Positions 22,739 to 34,968 of a stretch of DNA of 64,000 nucleotides are shown piece by piece. The stretch is taken from NCBI GenBank assembly GCA_960531495.1, contig OY482850.1, forward strand, positions 7,152,587-7,216,586. The letters are read 5' to 3'. Numbering within the stretch: the stretch's first letter is position 1; each line of letters starts with the position of its first letter. The DNA is from Zeus faber (Eukaryota > Chordata > Actinopteri > Zeiformes > Zeidae). Under the pieces are notes generated by a model that was given only the letters and a program-made list of their open reading frames with translations, did no database searches and was not told the origin of the DNA. The translations under genes were made by a program, and so were the position numbers.

Positions 22739-23948
22739 AAGAGCGAAGCAGAGGGCAAGTGTGGGGGTTTCGGAATGCCACAGATAAGCATAAGAGGTGC
22801 TGGGTGATTGAAGAGTAGGTGAGGTCATCTAAATTCTGTCCATTTATCTCTGGCACCACTCTGGGTGTTGGCATTAATAAAGCCTGAAGCGGGCTTCCCG
22901 CTTCATCCTGGTTGTTAATTTGTCTCTTACTTAGACGGTTTTTCAAGTAATCCTTGGGCAGTTTGACAGGGGGGGACTGGAAAATGAAATAAAAGTAAAG
23001 AGGTGTATTGACAGAAACATGCCTGGGTACGCCTGTGTCTTGTTAGCATCACATTTTGGAGGCCTGTTTGAGCTGCTTACTTCTAATATGTACTGAAGAT
23101 CCAAGCGACTGATGAATTAAATTAGTTAATTTCCTTATAATGTATTTAAAATGAATGTCTTACTTGTATTTGCATTGCGATTGTTTTTTATTTAACTCTA
23201 ATTATATCATATTATATTATATTATATTATATTATATTATATTATATCATATTATATTATATTATATTATATTATATTATATTTTATATTACATATCATA
23301 TTATAGACATAATCTAATATTAATTATATTATATATTTCATTACTTAAATGTAATTTGTATCTGAATATTTTATTCTTGCGTATAGAAACTACTTTGGTA
23401 CAGTTCACTCCTTGGTGTGATTTGTGAATTTATCATATAATTAGGGCTATACGTATCTTTTTGACCAGGGTACCTTATTATGGGAAGGGCAGCAGTGGCC
23501 AGTTTCCCCCACTCTCCATCCCAGTTGTGTTCCCCATCGGATTTCCTTGCCAGTCGCCACATGAGACAATTGGAAATGTATAAAATATACAGTAAATGTC
23601 AATAAAATGTTCTCCAAACAAAACAAAAAAAGTGTGGAGGAAAAGTGAGATCCTAGCTCCTAACTGTGCCAAAGTTGGTATAAGGATGTATAAGGATATA
23701 CTGTATGTAAATATATAATATATATGTATATTCACAAATATATATTTTTAATATATATATTTCACAGTCGCATGACTTAAGTAAAAATAAATCTGGACTA
23801 ATATTAATATTTGTATACATTTTTAAATTAATATAACATCACCTGCAGTTGTTTTGGGTCATTTAGAATCAGGATCTACAGAATAAAAGTATTATACGAT
23901 AATATGTATTCTATCGAGCCGCATGCTTCTACTTTTTTAGTTTTTTAC
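22739..23948. other. Gene-free stretch with ATATT repeat
   Basis: No gene seen. A pentanucleotide (ATATT)n array covers about 23203-23290. The rest is AT-rich with TA clusters around 23700-23770. Confidence 0.5.
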
Positions 23949-25800
23949 ACATGTTCTAATACTCCAGGTGCACGTGTTCTAATACTCCAGGTGCACATGT
24001 TTAAATACTCCAGGTGCACATGTTTAAATACTCCAGGTGCACATGTTTTAATGCTCCAGGTGTGCGTGTTCTAATACTCCATGTGCAGATGTTTTAATAC
24101 TCCAGGTGCACATGCTCTTATACTCCAGGTGCACATGTTTAAATACTCCAGGTGCACATGTTTTAATGCTCCAGGTGTGCGTGTTCTAATGCTCCAGGTG
24201 CACATGTTCTAATACTCCAGGTGCTTATGTTTTAATACTCCAGGTGCTTATGTTTTAATAGTCCAGGTGCACATGTTCGTATACTCCAGGTGTTTATGTT
24301 TTAATACTCCAGGTGCACATGTTCTAATACTCCAGGTGCACATATTTTAATACTCCAGGTGCACATGTTTTTATGCTCCAGGTGCGCGTGTTCTAATACT
24401 CCATGTGCACATGTTTCAATGCTCCAGGTCCACATGTTTTAATGCTCCAGGTGCGCGTGTTCTAATACTCCATGTGCACATGTTGTAATGCTCCAGGTGC
24501 ACATGTTTTAATACTCCAGGTGCACATGTTTTAATGCTCCAGGTGCACATGTTTTAATGCTCCAGGTGCGCGTGTTCTAATACTCCATGTGCACATGTTT
24601 TAATGCTCCAGGTGCACATGTTTTAATACTCCAGGTGCACATGTTTTAATGCTCCAGGTGCGCGTGTTCTAATACTCCATGTGCACATGTTTTAATGCTC
24701 CAGGTGCACATGTTTTAATACTCCAGGTGCACATGTTTTAATACTCCAGGTGCACATGTTTTAATGCTCCAGGTGCGCGTGTTCTAATACTCCATGTGCA
24801 CATGTTTTAATGCTCCAGGTGCACATGTTTTAATACTCCAGGTGCACATGTTTTAATACTCCTGGTGCACATGTTCTAATACTCTAGATGCACCAGGTGC
24901 TCATGTTTTAATGCTCCAGGTGCACATGTTTTAATACTCCAGGTGCACATGTTTTAATACTCCAGGTGCACATGTTTTAATTCTCCATGTGCAGATGTTT
25001 TAATACTCCTGGTGCACATGTTCTAATACTCTAGATGCACCAGGTGCTCATGTTTTAATACTCCAGGTGCACATGTTCTAATACTCCAGATGCACCAGGT
25101 GCACATGTTTTAATACTCCAGGTGCTTATGTTTTAATACTCCAGGTGCACATGTTCTAATACTCCAGATGCACCAGGTGCACATGTTTTAATACTCCAGG
25201 TGCTTATGTTTTAATACTCCTGGTGCACATGTTCTAATACTCCAGATGCACCAGGTGCACATGTTTTAATACTCCAGGTGCTTATGTTTTAATACTCCAG
25301 GTGCACATGTTTTAATACTTCAGGTGCACATGTTTTAATACTCCAGGTGCAGATGTTTTAATACTCCTGGTGCACATGTTCTAATACTCTAGATGCACCA
25401 GGTGCTCATGTTTTAATACTCCAGGTGCACATGTTCTAATACTCCAGATGCACCAGGTGCACATGTTTTAATACTCCAGGTGCTTATGTTTTAATACTCC
25501 AGGTGCACATGTTCTAATACTCCAGATGCACCAGGTGCACATGTTTTAATACTCCAGGTGCTTATGTTTTAATACTCCTGGTGCACATGTTCTAATACTC
25601 CAGATGCACCAGGTGCACATGTTTTAATACTCCAGGTGCTTATGTTTTAATACTCCAGGTGCACATGTTTTAATACTCCAGGTGCACATGTTTTAATACT
25701 TCAGGTGCTTATGTTTTAATACTCCAGGTGCACATGTTTTAATACTCCAGGTGCACATGTTTTAATACTTCAGGTGCACATGTTTTAATACTCCAGGTGC
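23949..25800. repeat. 23-bp minisatellite, about 80 units
   Basis: The unit is ATGTTTTAATACTCCAGGTGCAC with variants (GCTCC for ACTCC, GCGCGTG for GCACATG, GCTTATG). Variant GCGCGTG units recur at 24384, 24453, 24568, 24660 and 24775, spaced by exact multiples of 23. In the right half a 358-bp block starting at 24991 is repeated at 25349, including the irregular units with AGATGCACCAGGTGC. Most units carry two E-box hexamers (CAGGTG and CACATG). The array stops about 0.1 kb before the GC-rich cnot2 5' region. Confidence 0.97.
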
Positions 25801-25919
25801 TTCGCTGTGTATTGTACTTTCACTGAAGTGGTTCCTCCACCACCGTGTGAGTGGGAAATAATCAAAAAAACAAACAACCAGATAAATAAATAAATTCCCT
25901 TTCTTTCTTAATTCCCTGG

Positions 25920-26620
25920 ATCGTGTGTTCAGCTGCGTGTCGATGTGTTTTCATTTGGGGTTTCGTCCATTGTGATGCCAGTGGTTGTTGCGCTGCGGAA
26001 GCGGGCCACGGGGTGGGAGGTCAGAGGGTAAAGGCTGTTCTTTACATCCAGAATACACACAGCCATCTTGGATTTACAAGAAGAGAAGGGAAATTGATGC
26101 GGTGAGATATTTTCCGATATTTTCCCGTCGGCGTCCGGGTGTTTTCATGCACCGCGCACCGCGAGAGAACCCAGCGTCCCGTCTTCGCGGACCTTGGCGT
26201 TTTTCTCCCGTTTTGTTGGAGAAAAGGCCGAGCAGCATCCAGCTCGGTCCCTGCTTCTGTTGTGTCTGCTGCTAGCCGCAGAGCCAGCTGGCTGGTCGGG
26301 GGGAACGGGGGGGAACCAGGCCCTGGTTAATCTCTGCAGCTTTTTTTTTTTTTTTTTTTTTGTATTTGTCGCTGTTTATTTGCTGGCGCCGTTTTGTTAG
26401 TTTGGAGGACGGTTTAACCGGGATGGACCGGGACCCAGCACATAACAGGGATTAGCTCCGGCTAAAGGCTAACATTCAGCCCGCTAAGCTAAGATAGCGT
26501 GAAAATGAGTGTGGATGTGTTCGCTCCAGCTAGCATCGGGCTAAGCAGCGTTAGCCTGTTAGCCGTGGGGATACGGCACCAATAAGTCTCGATTACACCC
26601 GTTTTCTTCAATAAAAACGC
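25920..26620 (+). promoter_or_regulatory. GC-rich cnot2 promoter / noncoding first exon region
   Basis: The stretch is CpG-dense compared with its surroundings, contains several GCTAGC-like blocks common in fish promoters, and precedes the first recognised cnot2 coding exon by about 0.5-1.2 kb. The cnot2 exon at 27108 starts after a clear acceptor (CCCATAG), so at least one upstream exon must exist; this is the likely place. The exact start and donor could not be fixed. Confidence 0.5.
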
Positions 26621-27118
26621 TCCTTTCAAATCGATAGTCCGAATAGCCGATGTCCCACTTTAACTACCCAATGTAACACAAGTCGAGAAAAATATTAATT
26701 TAAACTATTGAGCGTGATGGCGCTTCATATAATAATTAAATAATAACGGGGCAATGTAACAATAATGTGGATGTCTCCAGACAAAGCTTGCCTGTTGGTG
26801 ATGCTATTTACATCCATCCCCAAAATGTATCTAATGCCTTGAAAGAGACAGGGTGGGTACCCTTCCGAATAAGTTGGCCAAGTCAACTCTGAAATACATG
26901 CATATTATGAGTATGGATTTTTTGGGGGGGTTGTATTTTGCTTATACATGTATTAGATGTTATTTTCTAATTTGGATATTATATATTTTTTTTAAATCTT
27001 AAAACCATATTTTCCTGTGGCAACTTCTTTTTAAACACATTGTTTTCCAACTGGGTCACAACAGCAGCATAAACTTGATGTGTTTTTTCCTTATCCCCCC
27101 CCCATAGGTGACGAAGGC

Positions 27119-30100
27119 ATGTTCGGTTCTAGAAAGAAGTTTGTAGAGTTTGTTGAGGTCGACAACGACTTTCCTGATGAAAGCATGTACTACAGCCAGC
27201 CGTCCATCTTTCCGCATCGGTCGGATAAGGACGTAAGTTCCGTGTCGGCCTCAGCATGGGTTAACTGTCCCCCGAAAGAACCTAACCTAACCAGCCGCTC
27301 CTCCTCCCTTTCCCCAGATGCTGTCGTCTCCATCACCGTCATCATCAGGTCAACTGTCACAGCTCGGTGCCAGTTTGTACGGTCCACAAAGTGAGCTTAA
27401 GTTGTTTTGGAAGTTTAAAAAAATAATGCTGTAACTTAACCAGAGCTGGATAAGTATTGCGTTGATAAGATGGTGCCATTTATTTGGGGAGTCTGCATCG
27501 GATCCCCCTTTAAATCCGGACACCCGTGACAATGAATTCCCGGCGAAGGGATGCATTAAGAAGTACTGTTGCCATATTCCTTTGTTTGAGTCTTTACCTC
27601 CTCCTCCTTTGTTCTCTCACCAGGTGCTCTCGGATTCTCGATACGGGGAATGAGCAACAATACACCTCAGTTAAATCGGAACTTAACGCAAGGCACCCAA
27701 CTACCGAGTCATATCACCCCCACGACAGGGGTGCCCTCCATGTCCCTCCATACCCCTCCGTCGCCAAGCAGGTGTGTAGCAGGTGTTGGCCTTTGTGAGG
27801 ACGCCGCATGATGGGATAGTAACTCAAACTTAAAACATAAACTCGGTTTGAACTGGTCCGCCTCCCGTTTAGGGGGACTTTGCCGATGAACTCGAGGAAC
27901 ATGCTGAACCACTCCCAGGTCGGCCAGGGCATTGGGATGACAGGCAGGACCAACAGTATGGGCAGCTCTGGGCTGGGAAGCCCAAACCGCAGCTCCCCGA
28001 GCATCATCTGCATGCCCAAACAACAGCCAGCACGCCAGCCCTTCACCATCAACAGGTAGATGAGCGTTCCAACATATACACACACACACACACACAAATT
28101 AATGGTGATTCACACCCGAGGTAAAAACGTACGCTAATATTAACCGTATGTTATGTATGCATCTCGTATCTTTTGCACGGTGCGTATTTGTGGCATATAT
28201 TATCAGTCGTAGGTTATCATTGATGTGATGGCATGTATTTTAATTGCTTGTTTGTTTCATGTCCACCTTTTTAAACAACAAAAAAACCCATCTAGTTTTA
28301 CGTTATTGTAGTGGTTTGAAGCAATCTCTCCCTCTCCCTCCAGCATGTCAGGATTTGGAATGAACCGTAACCAAGCTTTTGGGATGAACAACTCTATATC
28401 CAGCAACATCTTCAATGGCACAGGTTTGTGGCTTTTACATCTTGTGGTTGTTTTTTCTTCTCTGTGTAACACTGCAATAACATGTAATAAGACTTTATGT
28501 TTGATTTTTGCATGGTAGTCTTTTCTAAGCAAATAAGTGTAAATCCGTATTTGGCATCTTATTATTGCACTAGTTCTAATGTATCCTCCTGGTTTACATG
28601 GCTCTACATTTTTGTGTGTCGACAGACGGAAGTGAAAACGTAACGGGGCTGGATCTGTCGGACTTCCCGGCCTTGGCGGACAGGAGTCGGAGAGAAGGGA
28701 GCGGGAACCCCACGCCACTGCTCAACCCGCTAGCCGGACGGGCTCCCTACGGTAGGGTGCTAATTTGGAGATTGAGGTAGTTTGCATTCGATGCCCCTAA
28801 GAACCTTCAGAATGGGGTTAATGTTATAACATAGAGGCTGTGTTAAATCAAACAGGGAGACTGCGATTCTTTTTTAATTAAGGAATTTTGTCTTAAAATT
28901 TGGTTATGGAAATGATTGAATATTTCTAGACAGACAACCCAATTCTCAATATGCCACCACATGTTGATTTTTACTGTAAATGGTCAATACATAAATTGCC
29001 AGAAATGTTATGTTATGTGAAATTATTCAAACTCTGCAAGAGAATCCAATTGGTGGAATCCCAGAGTGTAGAAAAAGACAAGGCATTTTTTTTTGTAATA
29101 TCAACACCTAGGCTGTATACCCATGCGAGGAAAATATATGTTTATTTTTTGTCTGGTTTTGTAAAAATATGTCAAATTTTAGGCACTGACCTTTGCCAAC
29201 ATCCAAAAGTGAAATCTCATGGTTTGGTCACATACAACATTTTTTTACTTTTCCTAATGAATTTGACTTTAGTTCTGAGGCACTGTTGGAACATTTATAG
29301 ATTATCTTCACTATTTACAACAGCAAAATCCAAGACTGTCAAACGGTCAAAGACTGGCCTCATGTACTGAGCCATAGCAATTTATTTATATATAAACTTT
29401 AAAACCTGGTTAAAGATGACATCTCGGGAGAGACTACAAATAGACTTTTGCCACGTTGTGGTGGCTAAGTTGCTCTCCCTCTGCTTCCTCTCCAGTCGGC
29501 ATGGTGACCAAACCGTCAACCGAGCAGACGCAGGATTTCTCCATCCATAACGAGGACTTCCCCGCGCTGCCTGGTCCAAACTACAAGGACCCCACATTAA
29601 GCAACGACGACAGCAAAAGTGTGAGTGTGGGGGCGTCCTTCCTGCATTAAAAACACCTTTCTCCGTCTATACATTTCTCCAGCTTACTGTTGGTCGTCCC
29701 CCTTCAGAACCTAAACTCTACAGGAAAGAGCGCATCCAATGCAGATGGGCCCAAGTTCCCGGGAGACAAGACAGGCTCGGCACAGAACAACAACCAGAAG
29801 AAAGGCATTCAGGTTTTGCCCGATGGTGAGACCTGGCAGCCAATCACGGCTCCACCTGCACTCTTTCATCCCTCCCAAATCCCAAATCCTTTGTTTGGGA
29901 TACACCCTGCGGTTCAGGGGGTTTTGTGGATGATGGCACAGTGTTTTTATGACGTTAAGAGGTCACAAATTTTATGCAATTAAAGTGGATGCATCGCCTT
30001 TTGAATGTAAATTATGGATGCACGGATGCCACTTACTCATTGCCAAAACCAATTACAGAGCAATGGCCAGATCCAGTCTTATACATTTTACTGAACGTTA

Positions 30101-32017
30101 TACCCTCAGCCTATTAGTTTGGGTGAATAGAACATCATGATTGAAACTTTTTTTTTTTTTGTTTTGTTTTATAGACGTCTAAACTGCTTATATGTACAAA
30201 TAATCTTTTTAATATGACATTTATAATTGGACCATCCTGTCCGGAATCTTGATTTATCTTAACTCGATTTATCTAAGCCCCACCCACCCACCCCAAAAAA
30301 TAAATTAAAATTAGTAAACGGGCCTCCAATGTGTGGTGCGTCATTGCAGGTCGAGTGACAAACATTCCCTCCGGGATGGTGACAGACCAGTTTGGGATGA
30401 TCGGACTCCTGACGTTTATCCGGGCTGCGGAGACGGATCCTGGCATGGTCCATCTGGCGCTGGGCAGCGACCTCACAACACTGGGACTCAACCTCAACTC
30501 GCCAGAGTAAGATGGCCGCCGAGTGGGAACGTACAATCTGTTCAGCCTCCATCGAAATAAACAAACGCCATCTTGTTTCCCGACAGAAATCTGTATCCCA
30601 AGTTCGCGTCTCCATGGGCCTCAGCACCGTGTCGACCCCAAGACATCGGTGAGAGATTAGACAACAAGAACTTTTTTTAAAATAACTTTTTAAGACAATA
30701 ACAAGCAACTTGAAAGAGTTTATTCAAAGCCAGTCTGAAGAGATTACCAAGTAAGTTGAATGCTTTACAAAGTTCTTTGAATTTAATTTATGTTGCTATT
30801 GCTTATTAAGCTCTTTGTTTTGTCGGCTTTGTAATGAATTAATTCGTTTTGGATGGATCCCTAGTAAAACGATTAATATTAATGATATTTATTTACAAGA
30901 CATTAGAACCATAGAGAATGTACAACAACTCTTTTGATCCTAGTTTCACTGCTATCTCTCGAAGTATAGTATAGACCGCTATGGAAGTTTGGACTAAATC
31001 ATATCTTAAAAATAAATAAATAAAAAACTTCTTAGATTGGGGTCCCAGAGACAAAATCTTATCAAATGGGGTCTGCGGCCTAATGCCTATCAAATCAAAG
31101 GCCCTTGATACAACGGTGCAGAGCCTCTGTTCTAGACTATCAATACGCACCAGTGGACCCTCTTTGCCACATGAGACATTCTCCGTTCTAACCAGCTTAA
31201 AGCCTGGCAGCGAGGTCCACTCTCAGAATGAAAGCATTGTTTTCGGTGTGCCAACATAACCGAGCAGGGCCGGTCATTTTTAGAGCCAGTAACTTAACTC
31301 CAATTTGCGCCTGTCTCCTCATTCCCCAGACTTCCATGTTCCTTCGGAATACCTAACCAACATCCACATAAGGGACAAGGTAAGGGGCTCCTCCTGAACA
31401 GCAGCAGTGTGCGTACTGTGGCGGTAGGTTTGGCTCTAACCCCTGTCTGGTCCGGTCCGGTGCTCTAGTTGGCTGCTATCAAACTGGCCCGATACGGGGA
31501 AGACCTGCTGTTCTACCTGTACTACATGAACGGAGGAGACCTGCTGCAGCTTCTGGCAGCGGTGGAGCTGTGAGTAGACTCTGTTTGCGAACCTCCTGGG
31601 ACTCTGTATATTTGGTGAAAGGTTGAAAGCTTGAGGTTTTGTACTAGGGCTGGCATGATTTGATTTCCATACAAACTGTCACAATATGACTCTATATCCA
31701 CAAATTGACATTTTATTCATGATGAGAATTAGGCTTGGGCATATTGACGATTAATAAGACTATTTTTTTTTATCTGCTAGGGAAAATCCGAACATTGAAA
31801 CTCTAAGTCAAGTTTACTGTGTTTCAAAACTGATTGATTCAGAGCGGGAGCAGAGAGGAAGAGAGGGAGGCTGCTCTCTTCCTCTGCCACTTCTCTCCCT
31901 TTCCAGGAGTGAGAGCATAGAAGGAGAGAGGGAGAGAGCAGCTCTCGCCCTCTCCACTTAGAGCTGTGTTGGATTTATTATTGATTATTAGTAACAGTGT
32001 TCTTGTATTGCGTGATA

Positions 32018-32056
<39 letters not shown>

Positions 32057-34968
32057 CTGTGATGTTTTCCCTCTCATTGTGACTGTGTTCTTCTAACCCT
32101 CATTGTAAAGTCTATTGTCTGAGTGAACTACGACCGCAGAAATGGAATTTCTTTCATCTTGAATTTATTTAAGTCTCCTTAGTTTCTTACCTGTATGGGA
32201 AAATGAAAAACGTAAAAATTACCAGTGCACACGCATCAGGCCTGGTCCTTCAGCAGCTCAGAGCGGAGATGCTCCTCCTGTCCAGAGCCCGGCTTGGGGC
32301 GGTGCTGGAGTAGCTTGGAGCCCGGCAGGGAACCTGGGGGTTCTCCACTCTGTGCGCAGACCGAGTGGTCCCCACACTCCCCACAAAACATTTTATGGTC
32401 CCAAATGCGGGAAAAAGTCAATAACTTCTGATTTTGATTTTGGATTCTAATTCAGATGAAATGATAGACGGATATTCCTGTCTATTTACACGCCAACGTT
32501 CACAGTTGAAAAGAGGTATCAGAATTGAATGGAGTTTCTTTTATTTCTCTTTCAGACAGTGGTGTGCAAAATAGGGACTTAATCTAGTAAAAACTAGATG
32601 TTTTTGTGTAATTACTTAACTTGTAAATAATAAATCCTGCACTTCTGTAATGGGGAGGCCGCATTAAGTTATGTTATATGCACGCCCCCCCTTCCACATA
32701 GAATCATAAATCGCTGCCCCCCCTCGCCGAAGCCTAATGAGAACTTCTGCTAGCTTTTTAGTCTACCATCTGACCTGCGTGACAAAAATATTTCACGTAA
32801 CAAATCCAGTCTAATTCCTCTTTTCCACTGCACAAAAAACCCGCTAACATCTGCCTTTTCCCTTGAGTGGGAAAGATTACCCCCCGCATTCAGCCCCGGG
32901 ACAAATGACCCTGCAATAGTCACAGCTTTTTACCGGCTCCAACTCCTAGCGGCAGTGATGGAAACAAGACACCCGGGTAGACACTAATTTGCTGCCCTTT
33001 ACCTGCACGATGCGACGCGTGTTGAAGTTCCATTTGATCATTTCATATCCCATTTAAAATCCCAAATCAGTAAAGTTATTGACTTTTTCCTGCATGTGGG
33101 ACCATGAAATGTTTTGAGTGTGGGGATCGCTCCGTGGAGACCTCAGCAGAGAACCCCCCCACGCTCCCCACTGGGCTCCGAGCCACTCCAGCACTTCCCC
33201 AAGTCGGCCTCCGAGCTGGAGGGCCGTCTCCGCTCCGCTCCCCTCCCCACCGCCCAAGGACCGGGCTCGATGCGCTGCTGTGGCGTGGGTGCGGGCATGG
33301 ATACGGCGCGCTGCTTCTACGTTTTTTTTCCCCCAATCACACTGTAACCATGACATGCCTGGGATGTGTTCGTGATGTCGAATGTGACATCCCAGGGGAA
33401 AAAATTATTGAACAAATTTTGGTTTAAAAACAGTTTAATACAGAGTTTAATGTTTAAAATCACTTGTGGCTACAGTGGCATTTCATTTAGGTGAGGAAAA
33501 TGCTCTTTTATTTCGTGTACATAATTTTGTGACTGAGTCACAAAAAGTGTGTTTCCCCGGTGTATGACTTTCGCTGGCAGTTTCTTCTTCCATTGTGGAA
33601 CACAGCCATGAATCATTGATATTTTGTTAAACTTGCCGTTAAACTGTCTAATAATGTCTTACTAGTTAATTCAAATAGTTTTAGTTTGTAGCTGAAGCTA
33701 AATCGCAGCGACCTGCAACCTCGTAAATCCCTCTTCCTTTGTCTCATTGTCTCCCAGGTTCAACCGGGACTGGCGGTACCACAAGGAGGAGCGGGTGTGG
33801 ATCACGCGAGCGCCCGGCATGGAGCCCACACTGAAGACCAACACCTACGAGAGGGGAACCTATTACTTCTTTGATTGTCTTAACTGGAGGAAAGTAGCCA
33901 AGGTACCAGCTACAGACCCGTCTGCTTCCTTTGGCCCTAAAGTCAAATAGTGCAATATTTTATGACTGAAGCCTCTATATCGATTAAAAAAAAAAAAATA
34001 ATAATAATATATATATATTATTATTAAAAAAAAAGTGTGTAAATAAACATTTACATCCAAGAAACAATCATTAGTAATGTACATGTTATGACCAAGCTGT
34101 GTTGAAAAGAACAGTCTATGAAGCCATAAAGACAACATTTAATATATAGATATTCTTGATGGATAGATACTTTATTCATTCCCGGGGGGAAATTGCAGGA
34201 TCACAGTAGCTTACATAAAAAACAGGAAATAATGATAAAGCTATGGAGAGAAAAAGGCAATTCAAATGTGCAAATATTCAATAACTGTACAGAATAAAAG
34301 ATGACAATATACACTTAATCTAATTATAAACAACATTGTATCTTAAAAGTGCACAGAAAATAAATAGAAATGACCCAAAAAATATGAAAATGTCGTCATA
34401 TACAATATAACAAAAGGAATGAAATAAACAAAGTGTGTTAACATAAAATAAATGTAATTATAAACGATATGGGGAGGTTTTGCAGACAGGGTTTAATCCA
34501 AATCAGGACGAGGCTAATCCTACTTAAATCCAAAACTTAAAAATGCCTTGACTGAGGTAATGAAGGACTCGTTACATCCTTTTGTCTGGTCTTGGTCCAG
34601 ATAGTCCATTTTCTCTGCCAAAGTTGACCTGGAGACCCACATCCATTAATCCAAATATAAACCTGCCTCTGGCCAGGTTTCATCCAAGCCTTCACTTAGA
34701 CCCAGATTAGCTCTGATCTTCCTTCTGGAAATCAGATGTTTTTATTTTTTATTTAACCAGGACTACGGCTAAGTCTGAGACCATTTTAAACCATGACTGC
34801 AAAACACCGTTGCAGTTAAAAGTGTGATTTAGTCTCAGGTCCCACCGCCCCTCAATGTCTTTTGTTTCTCCCGCTCTGAAGGAATTCCACCTGGAGTACG
34901 ACAAGCTGGAAGAGAGGCCTCACGTGCCAACGACATTCAACTACAACCCGGCCCAGCAGGCCTTCTGA
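27119..34968 (+). CDS. cnot2: CCR4-NOT transcription complex subunit 2, 14 coding exons
   Basis: CNOT2 is a core subunit of the CCR4-NOT deadenylase. It pairs with CNOT3 through its NOT box and docks on CNOT1. Exons: 27119-27232 (exon begins at 27108), 27318-27390, 27624-27771, 27873-28055, 28344-28423, 28626-28751, 29496-29620, 29708-29825, 30350-30506, 30587-30648, 31330-31379, 31469-31569, 33758-33902, 34882-34968. They sum to 1569 nt, 522 residues, in unbroken phase. The protein begins MFGSRKKFVEFVEVDND; human CNOT2 has about 20 residues more upstream, so an earlier start in a preceding exon is possible. The middle is Ser/Asn/Gly-rich with the conserved GLDLSDFPALADRSRREG and SIHNEDFPALPG motifs. 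The C-terminal NOT2/3/5 domain spans about 395-522 (FHVPSEYLTNIHIRDK, RYGEDLLFYLYYMNGGD, FNRDWRYHKEERVWITRA). All junctions are GT-AG. Confidence 0.96.
32225..33300. mobile_element. Foldback-like element in cnot2 intron
   Basis: Two arms of about 215-240 bp (32225-32441 and 33060-33300) are inverted copies of each other. The clearest part is GGGAAAAAGTCAATAACTT at 32410 against its reverse complement near 33070-33090; the GC-rich parts also pair (GAGCCCGGCTTGGGGCGGTG-like). They flank about 620 bp of unrelated sequence. Part of the interior (AATAATAAATCCTGCACTTCT near 32625) recurs at about 52360, so it belongs to a dispersed family. No transposase frame was seen. Confidence 0.6.
34150..34470. 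mobile_element. Dispersed AT-rich repeat
   Basis: Begins GATGGATAGATACTTTATTC followed by a CCGGGGGGAAATTGCAGGAT block, and is related to 57405-57660 (GATAGATAAATACTTCATTC, then GGAGGGAAATTA). Both continue as AATATGCAAATA/GTACAC-type AT-rich DNA. This motif commonly marks 3' ends of fish non-LTR elements. This copy is in the last large cnot2 intron. Confidence 0.55.

Noticed and set aside
22436-22946. Open frames rich in Ser-Leu or Arg-Glu on both strands
   Set aside because: They are translations of a GA/CT simple repeat, open in several frames at once.
23949-25800. Regular repeats that could suggest a CRISPR array
   Set aside because: The 23-bp units are directly tandem with no unique spacers and lie between vertebrate genes; this is a minisatellite.
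33054-33427. Several overlapping frames of 77-107 codons on both strands
   Set aside because: They fall in the GC-rich arm of the foldback element in a cnot2 intron; none shows family motifs or splice context.
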